Assembly (NCBI GenBank): GCA_009829735.1
Contig: CM020618.1
Span: 19,949,346 to 20,013,345 of the forward strand
Direction of reading: 5' to 3'
DNA length: 64,000 nucleotides
From: Pyropia yezoensis
Taxonomy: Eukaryota > Rhodophyta > Bangiophyceae > Bangiales > Bangiaceae
Below the pieces are notes generated by a model, which saw only the letters and a program-made list of their open reading frames with translations, searched no databases and was not told the DNA's origin. The position numbers and the translations under genes are program-made. Below are positions 11,520 to 21,733 of the stretch, piece by piece. Every line of letters starts with the position of its first letter. Position 1 is the first letter of the stretch.

Positions 11520-12212
11520 ACAGTTGCGGAAAAAGGGAAACCTAGACCGCCCCAGCAATAAACTGACGGCCACCTGCGCGATGTTGCGCGCCGCGTTCTT
11601 GTCCCGGTTGAGGTACAGCCTACCACAGTCGGGGTTGACACACTTCTTCACAAACCAACACGCCAGCACGTCATAGCCCCCAGAGCGCTTGCCACTGACC
11701 AGAATTTCGGCCAACCGCTCCCGCGCCTCGCCGGCATCGCACTCCTCTGCCCTTCCTCGCCGCGTCAGGTCCCGTGGAGAGCACCCCCCGCGGCCGTCTC
11801 ATCCGCGACGCCCCTTGGGCGCCCGTCGCCGGCGCACCAACACCTTGCGCTTGCTGCCGTCTGCGTCACCAAGCGCCTGCGCCGCGCACTGCGCCACGTT
11901 GATGACCTGCCGCCTGTCATCCTAGGAGAGGTCGGTGGGGTAGACGAGCACCAGCCAACAGTGACAGTCGGCACAGGTCTGCCACGAGTTGTTCTCGTCT
12001 TGGGTGGCGAGGAAGCACCCCCGCGCCACGCGGCGCCTCAAGGCGGTCGCCCCACCCCTCGTCGCTGCTGCCCCCCACACCACCAAGACGGCCTTGCCGT
12101 CCACGATGCGGCGACCATACTGTAAGGATTTCCCCCTAATCCCATGCCTCATACCTAAGGGATAATATCTGGGACCTCTCCTTACAGATCCTGCCGAACC
12201 AACTCCTGGCAA
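11520..12212 (-). pseudogene. Fanzor/TnpB-like nuclease, C-terminal remnant
   Basis: On the minus strand three conserved pieces lie in the order expected for the C-terminus of TnpB/Fanzor RNA-guided nucleases: GKAVLVVWG near 12085-12120, then DENNSWQTCADCH near 11960-12000 (first Cys pair of the zinc ribbon), then KKCVNPDCGRLYLNRDKN followed by AARNIA near 11575-11650 (second Cys pair and the RuvC-III Asp in NRDKNAARNI). Stop codons and at least one frame change separate the pieces, and the WED, REC and RuvC-I/II parts are not visible. Retroelement A begins 148 bases beyond the 5' side, so truncation during element arrival is possible. Fanzor proteins are eukaryotic homologues spread by transposons. 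Family assignment is fairly firm; activity is excluded as it stands. Confidence 0.65.
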
Positions 12213-12359
12213 AATGGATCATTTCCTTGTATTGTGGGGCATGACGCGGTGTAGCTTCCAGACTCAAGATGAGTCAGCCGCTGTCTCACGGTGTCTACTG
12301 GCCGCACGACAGCAGCCATCGACAACCCATCAGGGCCTGTCAAAAGGCGCCACCGTCAG

Positions 12360-12827
12360 TGTGGCAAAAACGTCTCACACACGCGACACCCAAGTTGGGG
12401 CGGTGTACAAGGGCTGCCTCCCGTGTCGGGGGAATCGGAAGAAGTGCAAGTCGCACACATTCTATCCCTGTTGTGGGGCAATCCCCCCACTGACAAACAA
12501 GAAGATGGTGTGTGGTCCAACAGTTCTTGGTCGGGACGGGGAAGCAGGGCCAAGCCCCGCTGTCCCTCCGCTTATCCCCCCAGGGTCCCCTCAGAATCTC
12601 GCCACTCAGAATCTCCCACCCCAGCACCTGCCCACCGGGCCACACGAAAATTCAAGACGATAAATGCAGAAAACCCTCAAATCCAAGTTGGATTTACTAC
12701 TAAGCTAACTATCCCAAACTTAGGGAATATGGACCCAAATGCAGGGGGAGGAACGGGTCAGGCTAGTGGCCTGCCGCCCCTTGCATGGCACGTGTTGCCC
12801 CCCTACCTGGGGATCAATACTGCCACA
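12360..12827 (-). repeat. 3' LTR of element A
   Basis: 468 bases, TGTGGCA to TGCCACA on the plus strand. It is the same length as the copy at 21266-21733 and differs from it mainly in the first 30 bases. It ends directly against the polypurine tract. Confidence 0.92.
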
Positions 12828-12840
12828 CCCCCCTCTCCTC
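12828..12840 (-). other. Polypurine tract of element A
   Basis: On the minus strand this reads GAGGAGAGGGGGG and abuts the LTR terminus TGTGGCA, the normal place for the plus-strand primer. Element D has GAGGAGAAGGGAG at the same place (59331-59343). Confidence 0.85.
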
Positions 12841-13163
12841 AGTTCCGACCGACCCGGTCGGCCCTGTGAGGGGGCGCGTAAACGCACGTCTCGGCGTTGG
12901 GGGCGCGACTTGCTGTCCCCCAGGGTACGTAACGTGGACGTGGAGGCGGTCGCGTTGACCGCCCCTCTCCTCAAGCTTGCCCACTCGGCAGCTTGCTCTC
13001 CCCGGTTCGCACTTCACCATCACCACCACCTCCCCTTCACCTTCCCCTGGGCAGCCCCACGCCGGGGAGGCCACCCATCTATCCACGATCCGAGCCCCCC
13101 TCAACTCGAGGCGGGTCTCGTGCCGCTGCAACCAGGGCGTCTCTCCCTAACTTGGGGAGAGCC

Positions 13164-15107
13164 ATGGTGACCCCGGGGGTGGAGACTGACTCTCTTGATG
13201 AACGTATGGAGGACACCCCCTACGGTGCAGCGCCCGCCGGAACTTCCGGCGGGGGCTCCGCGGTTGCTCCGGGGGATGGGACTCCCGCGTCACCCGGCTT
13301 TGGGTTGGCGGCGGGATCTCCCCCGGAGGCAGGCCGCGTCATCCCACGTGAGGCCTTGGGGCGGTGGTTTTACCCCGCTTGGCCTCTCTATGAGGAGGGG
13401 TTGACTGTTCTTCGCTGTGGCCGACTTGGCACAGCGATGAGTCGGGTATGGGACCGCCAACGGGAGAAGTATCCCCGTAGGGTCGGGTTCCCTGCCGGCT
13501 TCAGGGCGGACCAGTTTGACTTCCTGGACGATGACGAAGTCGAAGACGTACAGCGGGCCAAGGCCATGGTGGACCGCGGGGGAACTATCCCGGGTCCCGG
13601 CGACTTGCCGATCTTTACTTGGGACGCGGTGGCAACTCGCCCCCCGTACCTTCACGAGGCCGATCCGCACACTCATCACTTTGATGTGCGGATGGAGAAG
13701 GACTTCCGGCGAGGTCCCTACTTGGTGACCTCGGCTCAACTTGATTTTCCGCAGCAGTCCGCTGCTAGTAAGGAGCAGTACTACCCCAAGAAGCCCGAGT
13801 GGTGGCATCAAGTTGAGGTCCCCTACGGGTTCCCTGCGTTGCTACCACGGTTACTCGACCACTTCGGCTCCGTCATGTTGACGGCTGGCCCGGATCACCT
13901 TGTGTGGGCCATGTTGGCAACCCAGTGGCTCCTCGAGGTCATGTCGACCTGAAGGTCTTGTGTCCAGCGGCGGGGGATGCTCTGGCGTCTTCCCCTTCGG
14001 CTTATCCAAGGTTTGGAACAGCTCACCCCTCAGCTAGTTGCTGAGGGGTGCTCATCAGGACAGCTCACTCTACTTGAGGAGATGCTCCGCCTCCAGAAGT
14101 TCATCGAGTGGGAGAGCATCGAGCACAAGTTGCGCCGCCCCACCCGCGGGCCCAAGGACGATGGCACACCTCGCCAGTTCGTATGGGTCGCTCGTGAACT
14201 TCACGACGGCCGTGTGGTACTACGAGAGGGGCTGGGCATCGGGGACTACCTGTATGCCCCGGGGGTGGATCGCCACACTGCGCCGCCCCCGGACAAGGCC
14301 ATCGTGAGGGCCGTGCCCTCTCACGATGACCATATGACTCAACCCACTGCGGGGGCCCCGAGTAGGGGTCGCAGTTGCACTCGGGCACCGCCACCTCGGC
14401 GTGCCCCTCCGCTTCCTCCTGTCCCCTACCAGCCGCACGGGGACATCCCGATAAGCGTGGCCGTTGAGTCGTCCACCCCGGTGTCCCCGAACTTGGTGGC
14501 CACTCTTCTGACGGTTTACCCCAAGTCGGTGTCACCGGCCACGCCTCTGACCTCAGAGATGATGATCACCACGTTGGTGCGCACCATCTCCTGGTTGGCC
14601 GCGTCGACCGCAACCCTTCAAGTTTCTGAGCCTCCTCAACTTGAGGAGCGCGTTCGTACTGCGGTGGCGACCGCGAGTTGCGAGTCGGTGGCGGAGTTTA
14701 TGAAGGCCGAGCTGGCTCGCATCGGGGCTATTGTGCCCCAGCCAGCCCCACTTGGGCGTGGCAAACGTCGGGCGAGCTGGGCATACTCGCCTCCTCGCCG
14801 TCGTCGCCGACGCTCGCGGCGCTCTCCCTCCGTATCGGAAGACGAGTTGTCTTATTCCGTCTCGGAGTCCTCTACTCCGTCAGAGTCGGAGTCGTTCCGG
14901 CGTCTGCGTCGCCAACTTGCGCGCAAGACCAAGCAGAAGAGTAGCCGCGGTCGTCGCCATTTGCGCGACCGTGAGAGGCGCGACGGTTCCGACTTGGAGC
15001 CGCCGGCCCCGCCGACTGGTGGGGAGCGTTATTGCCGTGGGTCTCGCCGCTCGCCTCCACGTGAGGGCGAGGGCCGTGGGATTGGAGAGTCTAGCTTGCA
15101 TGCCTAG
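13164..15107 (+). pseudogene. Antisense ORF of element A, one nonsense codon
   Basis: A 648-codon frame from the ATG at 13164, antisense to gag and pol and convergent with pol (111 bases between stops). It is interrupted once, by TGA at 13950-13952 where element D reads TGG. I recognise no family. The first ~300 residues are a mixed globular region (ALGRWFYPAWPLYEE, PRRVGFPAGF, HHFDVRMEK, GPYLVTSAQL, EVPYGFPALLPRL), then helical sequence (LTLLEEMLRLQKFIEWE, FVWVARELHDGRVVL), a segment ending PPQLEERVRT, and a basic Arg/Ser-rich tail with SPPRRRRRRSRRSPS. Element D encodes a homologue with mainly conservative changes and different third codon positions, which argues for past protein function. 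Plant Tat-lineage elements also carry extra ORFs after pol, some antisense; I see no sequence match to those. Confidence 0.75.
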
Positions 15108-15211
15108 TTGGCAGCTGCCTTTGTTGTGAGAGTGTGAGGGTTAGGGCTGTAGTTGAAAGCCACTCTGCGTACCACTTCGACTTGAAGCACTCTCTTGGCA
15201 CTGTTACTCAG

Positions 15212-15234
15212 CCTTCCCTCACATTGAGGGAGGG
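15212..15234 (-). other. Hairpin over the pol stop codon
   Basis: CCTTCCCTCA and GAGGGAGGG flank a short loop and cover the pol stop at 15219-15221. Element D has a similar structure (CCTCCTCTCA with GAGGGAGG) near its own pol stop at 62287. It may mark a 3' processing or termination signal between the convergent frames. Confidence 0.4.
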
Positions 15235-18200
15235 CTGTTAGGGTCTATATCATTCCGGGCACGGTATGCCCGGACCTTCTCAGCGGCAAGGTCCTCCACA
15301 TACTCCCACGTATCATCCTTGGCTTTGTAGCCAAACCAACGCACCCTCAACATGAGGCGGTCAGTGTCCTCATCCCAGCCGTGGTCGATGAACTTATCGA
15401 ACACGTACTCATGCGGGCCCTGTTTGGCCGCAGGCAGCGAGGGGAGGCGCCACGCTTCCAACGCACGCGCCCAATCTGGGTCGCCTGCAGGCGGTGGTGC
15501 AACTTTGACCACGTCCTGTCCGTTCACTGTGCGGACCCCATCGTCACTTTCGATGGTGAAGCGCCGCCCATCAGTACGAAGGACCTGGTACGGCCCCTTC
15601 GTCTGGAATACCAACTTACCCCCAGTTGGGGTGTTTGAGTGTACCAGCACCCAGTCACCCTGCTCGGGGACATGCTTAGCATTGCGCACCTTTTTGTCAA
15701 AGGTACGCTTGTAGCGCTTTCGTGCTTTGTCCATCTCAGCCCTGACTTTAGAGATGAGGTTTTCAAGCCTAGCAGCGAACACCGCCTTACTCTCAGTAGG
15801 AGTAGGCGTACTGCCAACATCCTCCCTAGTTGGGAGCGGCCGCCGCACGGCAGTAGACCGCACGCGACCGGGGGTCACAAATGCGAGGGGTACTTCCCCG
15901 GTAGATGAGTGAACCTGCGAATTGTAAGCAGTGGTAAGAATAGAAATGTATTGGTCCCACGTTTTCACATGCTCACTCACATAGTGGCGCAGCTGCCGAA
16001 CAATAGTTTTGTTGAAGCGCTCCACCTGCCCGTTAGTTTGTGGGTGGTAGGGGGTAGCATAGTTTGCCTTAACCCCCAACATATCCAGCACTCCCTGAAA
16101 CAGTACAGACGCAAATTGCGGTCCATTGTCCGATAGTGTACTATCCGGAATGCCATACGCGGCAACCCAGAGATCTAGGAAGGCTCACACGACCGACATG
16201 GCAGTGATCTCTGCCAGTGGAATCGCTCGCGTAAGTTTCTTGAAGCGGTCACAGATGACCAGGAGGTACTGGTTGCCCTCCTCGGTCACTGGCAGTGGCC
16301 CAAGGATGTCCATCGCCAACGCGGCAAAGGGCTCCTTGGCCGGGAACAATAGCATAGCCGTAGTAGGCCGCCGTTCCATCAGACGGTTCTGCCCACAACT
16401 TGTGCAGGCAGCCACCCAACTGTAGGTGTCCACCACCATGGACGGCCAGTAGTACCTGGTCCTCAGGGTCTGGTACAGTTTAATAGACCCCAGGTGTCCA
16501 CCTGTGGGAGCGTTATGCTCCCTCTCAAGGATACTGTCCTTGAGGGATGCGGGGACGACAAGTTGTTCGGTCCCCTGGAATACCCCCCTCCTCATGAGGA
16601 GGCCATCGTCTCCCAAAAAGAACCGTGTCTCCGCCACTGTATCCAGTGTATCCCTCTGCGACTTGCAGAAGGGATCCTCGGCCTGGGCCTTCACCACCTC
16701 GTCCAGGGAGAGGGCCAAGTACTTCTTGTTCCCTGGCGCCTCGGGGTTCAACGCCTGACCCGAGCGCGTGACTACCCCCACGATGGGGATGTCCTCATCG
16801 ACTGAGTTAGTGTCCAGCCCCTCGGTAGGTACCCGAGAAAGGCCGTCGGCAAGGGCATGTTGCCTGCCAGGTCGGTACTCGATGTCAAAGTTGAAGGGTG
16901 CCAGTCGCACCCTCCACCGGTTGAGACGAGTGTTTGTACAGTCCGTCTTAAAGATGAACTGCAACGCGCGGTGGTCACAGCGGATGAGGAACTTCTCACC
17001 CTCTAGGTAGTGACGAAGTGACGTCACCGCCCATACCACTGCGAGTCCTTCCAACTCGGTGACTCCGTAGTTCTTCTCGGCCGAGTTCAGCCCCTTGCTG
17101 AAGTATCCCACCGGCAAGTACTCCTTGTCCGGCTGCTGCTGAAGCAACACACAACCAAGTTGGTCGTAGCTAGCGTCCACATCCAGGATGTAGTGGCCTC
17201 CCAACCTGGGAATAGCCAATATAGGGGGCTTCAGCAGAAGGTCCCGAAGAGTGTCAAAGGATTCCTTCTCCACCCGACTTGGGGGAGGCAGGTGCTTCGG
17301 TAGCGTTGAGCTCACTAACTCATTCAACGGCTTCGCCACCTTGGCGAAGCCCTTGGTGAAACGTCGGTACACGTTACACATCCCGAGGAAGCTCCTCATC
17401 TGGGTCTGGGTCCGGGGGTACTGAGCCTTACGGATGGCCCTCAAGTTCTTTTTCGTTGACACTGAGACGCCCCGGACGGACAACATGCCCCAAGTATTCC
17501 ACCTCTTGAGTGAAGAGGTGGCACTTACTCGCCTTCAGTGACACGCCGGCGTCAGCAAGTAGCTTGAACACCTGGCCAAGATGGCCAATGTGCTCCTCCG
17601 GACTTCGGGAGAACACAATGCTATCGTCTAGGTACACAAGACAGATCTGCCACCGTACTCCGGCCAGAATCATGTCCATAGCGCGCTGGAAAGTTGCCGG
17701 CGCGTTGCACAGTCCAAACGGTAGTCGCTTGCACTGGTAGGTACCACAGTGACAGGTAAAGGTAGTTTTATGCCTGTCTTCCGGGGCAATGGGATTTTGC
17801 CAGTACCCCTCGTTACAGTCTAGGCTAGAGAACACGTTTGCCTCCCCCAGTGAGTCCAGACAGTCGTCCATCCTAGGTAGGAATTAACTGTCCTTCATCG
17901 TGCTCTCGTTGAGCTTACGGTAGTCGATACAGAACCGGGGGGTCCCATCAACTTTGGGGACGATAACCACCGGACTCGCCCACTCGGCGTTACTGGCCTC
18001 GATCACATCGAGGGCCTCCATGCGAGCAACTTGCTCCTTGACGAGAGCCCTTGAACGGGGCCCTCCCCTATACGGTCGTTGACGTAAAGGGGGTGCACCG
18101 GGCTTCAACTCGATCCGGTGTTGGGTAGCTCTCATGAGTCCCAATTGACCATCCCGCAACTTGTGATATTGGTCCAAGAGGCGTTCAACTTGAACCCTCA

Positions 18201-19203
18201 ACCTGGGTGGAACACCCTCCATGTTCACATGGGGCCGAGGAGAGGCGGCCGACTTGGCTTGATGCTTCTCCTTTCCGGACTTCGGGTCGCTACTTGCGCC
18301 CGCGCTGAGGGTGACCGCTACTACCGGTCCCTGGTGTTGGTCGATATAGCCGAACTTGGCTCCCGACTTGAAATACTTGGGCGACGAGCTCAGGTTCATC
18401 ACCTGGATCCTCCACGGGACCCCGGCTTTGGAGTCCATCGTGCCAAGGGCAACATGCACTTGGTGCTTGCGAGCAAGACGGGGGTAAGGGTGCACCAACC
18501 CGTTCCCCGTATAATCAGTTACAACGTCAACGTGCGCCACCGAGTTGGGGGGCAACGTGACTTTACGGGCTAAACGCAGGGTAGCAGTAAACCCTTCCCT
18601 CACAGAGCAAACAGGCTTCGACTGTGAGACTCTCACACGAGCCACAGACTTTCCCTTACAAAGGATGGGGATGGTCTCCCCATTCATCAACTTGACCCAA
18701 TACTCAGGGCCACAAATCAAAGGCACCTGAGTCACAACATAAGGGGTACCCAGAAGCAGGGGTACCGATATATTCTCAACTACTCCATAGGTCACGTCGA
18801 CCTCATGGGTCCCCAACCTAGTTGGTAGGGTCACGGCACCAACGATGGGAAGTACCCCACCATTGATATCGATCAGATGGTCAGTTTTAGACTTCCAGCG
18901 TTGGAGCTTCATCTCCTTTGGTAATGGCGACTTGCGTATCAAGGAGGCTCCTGACCCGGTATCAAGTACGATAAGGGCACAACAGGCACGGCCGGGGGCT
19001 AGTTGCACCCGTCCAGCCACCTGGACGTACTCACCCATCAGCACCGCGATGACCCGACGTGGGTTTACGTTCTTGGGGAGTCCTACCCGAGGTGGGCGGA
19101 CTCCCTTAGGTCGCCGCAGTATCCGGCAGGGTTGGTTCGTCCTCTTGACCAACTTGGCCGAGGCTGCCGTTGTGAGCTTAGGACGGCCAGCTCCAACGGT
19201 CAT
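15219..19203 (-). pseudogene. Element A pol: protease, RT, RNase H, integrase, chromodomain
   Basis: Starts with ATG at 19203 overlapping the gag stop (ATGA). Order along the minus strand: zinc-free N-terminal part; retropepsin with VLDTGSGASLI near 18960; reverse transcriptase with YLDD near 17630; RNase H with LDVDASYDQLG; integrase with HHCC region, MDILGPLP, the SDNGP Asp and NGQVERFNKT Glu; C-terminal chromodomain (DRLMLRVRWFGYKAKDDTWEY) near 15300. It is broken by TAA at 17884-17886, a frameshift near 17430-17490 at the end of RT, and TGA at 16185-16187. The chromodomain places it with chromovirus-type Ty3/gypsy elements, where it targets integration to chromatin. Element C carries the same region uninterrupted up to its truncation. 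Confidence 0.93.
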
Positions 19204-21146
19204 TCGTTTCCCGCCGACTTCTCGTCCGAATCTGAGGACGAAGGAGAAGACGACGAGTCCGAGGACGACGTGTCCGCCCCCTCCGCCGAGGGTGTGGCGA
19301 CCGCCACTACCGGTCGAGGTCCACCCTCGCGGCGTGAACGTACTCCGTTCGTAGCCGACCTCTTACTCGCATTCTTAACAAGTTGTTGAATGCGTTTACT
19401 CAACTTGGGGCAATCATATGCCCAGTGTCCATCGGAGCTGCAGTTCCAACACCGACTGTCTGTTCCGGGAGGGGTCTTCCCGACTGGGGAAGACGAAGAG
19501 GTACCCTGGGAAGTTCCCACGGCAGCTATCACCCTCTCCTTGCGGATTCGGCGTGCCTCTCTCAGCTCTCTGGCATGGCGCGCCTCCTCCCGTTCCTTGG
19601 CCAACTCGGCCTGACGCTCCTGGCGTTGTTCCTGCCGCAACTTGCGGTAGGCCTCGCCTCTGCGGTAGGCGAACCTAGCCAACTCGGCCAGGGTCGCCCG
19701 GGCAGTGTTATGCTCCCGGGTCTCCATCCGGACTGACCAATGGAGCCCCTCCACAAACCGACTCTTCACCACAGCTTGTGAATGAAGAAACCCACAAAGA
19801 TTGTTGAGCTTACGAACTCGCTCCGCAAAGAACAACTCGTCCTCCGCCTCTTCCTGATGGGCTTGGGTACACTCCTCAACTTGAGAAGCCAACGCTGCTT
19901 CATCAACCATGGCTCTCAACAACCAGTTGACGAGCTCCAAATAGGACGTCACCTCACCAGCGCCTCCACTCGAGGAACCGGGCATGACGGACAAAATTTC
20001 TGTCTGCAGGTCGCCCTTCGTAAACTCCTGTAGCATATAGAAAGCCATGCCTTCACTTATGGCATTGTCGTCACAGGCTTTTGTGAAACGACGTAGAAAC
20101 TCAAAGACACGGAGGGGGGGAGCTCCATCCCACTCCGCTTTGTGCCCAAAAGAGTGGAGTGCATTCTTCTTGGCACGGCCCATGGCTCGGGCCTGGACAG
20201 GACCATACGCCACCGACGTGTTGTGGAGGGCGTAGGTCTCGCAGTCAAAGATCCTCTGGTAGACCGGGTTGGCTACCTGGATCTTGGGCGGCACCTCACG
20301 TTGAGGGAACAGCCGCTGAGGCACTGGGGTAAGTTGACCCACAGTGCTTGCTGCCTGCCGCGGCGAGCTTGGTGTAGCCGCCGGCGTTTCCGAGAGGAAA
20401 TCCCCCGTGAGGGGCGTACGCCCCACCGAGATTGGTGTGGCTCCCTCGTTGGGAGTCACAGGCGTCGCCCCCTGTTCGGGGCGGCCCCAGATAGGCGTGA
20501 GGAGGGATTCCGCCTGCGCCTGCGGGCTCGAAAGCCCCGATCCGATCTGGACATTAAGGCCATCTGGCAAACTCGGCACAATCTGATTCAGGATAGTATT
20601 CGTCATCGTGACCACCAGGTCCGGCAAAGTCTGCCGTAACACATTGGTCGCTTCCCGACGGACAGTTTCCGCGAGGAGTGGATTGAAGACTCCAGTTGAG
20701 TCTCGGTCCGCCTCCGGGAGTCCACCTGAGGGGTAACCACGATCCTCAGGGGTCTCAACCGGGGGCATGGGCGCGAGCCCATCGCCGACCAACGGAGGTC
20801 CGCCGTCCTCCAAAAGCCTAGTTGGCGACGGCTCCAAGCCAAAGTTGGCTCCAACCCGAGTGGAACCCGAGGGGACAGTCCTCACCCCTTGGGACGTTCC
20901 CGTTAAGTATACCACACGGTGGCCAGACTTCGGCCCACCCACATCAGAAGTGTCACCCGAGCGAACTCCCGACTGAGTCGGGGTGGCCTGTTGCCCGCCC
21001 GCACCTCCAGTCCTGCTGGCTTGAGGGACCTCTAGTCCCTCTGCGACCCCAGGTACGCCTACCTGTGTCTCACCAGTATTCGAAGGCACTGAAGTACGTG
21101 CGTCACCTGTGTACTCCCCAGACGACGGGGGGTCCGAACTAGCCAT
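19200..21146 (-). CDS. Element A gag polyprotein, intact
   Basis: 648 residues from the ATG at 21146; an in-frame GTG lies further upstream. The N-terminal ~230 residues are Pro/Gly/Thr-rich and probably disordered. The capsid-like helical region carries KIQVANPVYQRIFD, VFEFLRRFTKACDD and GMAFYMLQEFTKGDL. An Arg/Glu-rich helix (EQRQERQAELAKEREEARH) follows. A single CCHC zinc knuckle, C-x2-C-x4-H-x4-C (CWNCSSDGHWAYDC), is at residues 566-579, and the end is a Ser/Asp/Glu-rich acidic tail. The stop codon overlaps the pol ATG by four bases (ATGA), so pol is in the next frame. This is the only gag of the four elements that I find without a stop. Homologues: 23690-25620 (broken) and 56781-58727 (one stop). 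Confidence 0.92.
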   Translation of the reverse strand: MASSDPPSSGEYTGDARTSVPSNTGETQVGVPGVAEGLEVPQASRTGGAGGQQATPTQSGVRSGDTSDVGGPKSGHRVVYLTGTSQGVRTVPSGSTRVGANFGLEPSPTRLLEDGGPPLVGDGLAPMPPVETPEDRGYPSGGLPEADRDSTGVFNPLLAETVRREATNVLRQTLPDLVVTMTNTILNQIVPSLPDGLNVQIGSGLSSPQAQAESLLTPIWGRPEQGATPVTPNEGATPISVGRTPLTGDFLSETPAATPSSPRQAASTVGQLTPVPQRLFPQREVPPKIQVANPVYQRIFDCETYALHNTSVAYGPVQARAMGRAKKNALHSFGHKAEWDGAPPLRVFEFLRRFTKACDDNAISEGMAFYMLQEFTKGDLQTEILSVMPGSSSGGAGEVTSYLELVNWLLRAMVDEAALASQVEECTQAHQEEAEDELFFAERVRKLNNLCGFLHSQAVVKSRFVEGLHWSVRMETREHNTARATLAELARFAYRRGEAYRKLRQEQRQERQAELAKEREEARHARELREARRIRKERVIAAVGTSQGTSSSSPVGKTPPGTDSRCWNCSSDGHWAYDCPKLSKRIQQLVKNASKRSATNGVRSRREGGPRPVVAVATPSAEGADTSSSDSSSSPSSSDSDEKSAGNE

Positions 21147-21210
21147 TTTGGCTGACGATCCGTATGACACGGTCCAAGTCCACCGTTCCTTTGAGACAGA
21201 GGGCCCCCTA

Positions 21211-21265
21211 CACCCGGGTGCACCCGGAGGTAAAGTTTACCTCTGTCCCCTGCTGCTCCACCAAA
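21211..21265 (-). promoter_or_regulatory. Primer-binding site and leader palindromes of element A
   Basis: On the minus strand the LTR end TGCCACA is followed by TTTGGTGGAGCAGCAGGGG, a tRNA primer site whose complement ends ...GCTCCACCA. Just downstream are two perfect palindromes, GAGGTAAAGTTTACCTC (21227-21243) and CACCCGGGTG (21211-21220). Both recur beside the PBS in elements B (near 23594-23625) and C (near 58793-58825). RNA packaging or dimer-forming roles are inference from position. Confidence 0.7.
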
Positions 21266-21733
21266 TGTGGCAAAAACCACTTGCACACACGACACCCAAG
21301 TTGGGGCGGTGTACAAGGGCTGCCTCCCGTGTCGGGGGAACCGGAAGAAGTGCAAGTCGCACACACTCTATCCCTGTTGTGGGGCAATCCCCCCACGGAC
21401 AAACAAGAAGATGGTGTGTGGTCCAACAGTTCTTGGTCGGGACGGGGAAGCAGGGCCAAGCCCCGCTGTCCCTCCCCTTATCCCCCCAGGGTCCCCTCAG
21501 AATCTCGCCACTCAGAATCTCCCACCCCAGCACCTGCCCACCGGGCCACACGAAAATTCAAGACGATAAATGCAGAAAACCCTCAAATCCAAGTTGGATT
21601 TACTGCTCAGCTAACTATCCCAAACTTAGGGAATATGGACCCAAATGCAGGGGGAGGAACGGGTCAGGCTAGTGGCCTGCCGCCCCTTGCATGGCACGTG
21701 TTGCCCCCCTACCTGGGGGTCCATACTGCCACA
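21266..21733 (-). repeat. 5' LTR of element A
   Basis: 468 bases, TGTGGCA to TGCCACA, directly repeated with 12360-12827. The primer-binding site lies just inside it. No TATA motif is evident at a convincing place. Confidence 0.92.

Larger units (their letters stand above)
12360..21733 (-). mobile_element. Ty3/gypsy chromodomain retrotransposon A, near full length
   Basis: Two direct 468-bp repeats bound an internal region with primer-binding site, gag, pol and polypurine tract in correct order on the minus strand. The LTRs start TGTGGCA and end TGCCACA. By eye they differ at about 13 positions (roughly 3%), so the insertion is not recent. The flanking pentamers (12355-12359 gtcag, 21734-21738 gcagc) do not match, so no target-site duplication survives; recombination between copies could explain that. 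Between pol and the 3' LTR lies a long open frame on the opposite strand, also present in element D. Gag is intact, and pol and the antisense frame are broken, so the copy cannot move by itself. Confidence 0.93.

Noticed and set aside
12214..12663. Open frames of 100-190 codons inside the LTR copies (also near 21164-22039, 23212-23672, 58259-59191)
   Set aside because: They run through LTR and leader sequence without conserved family features and change with each copy's indels.
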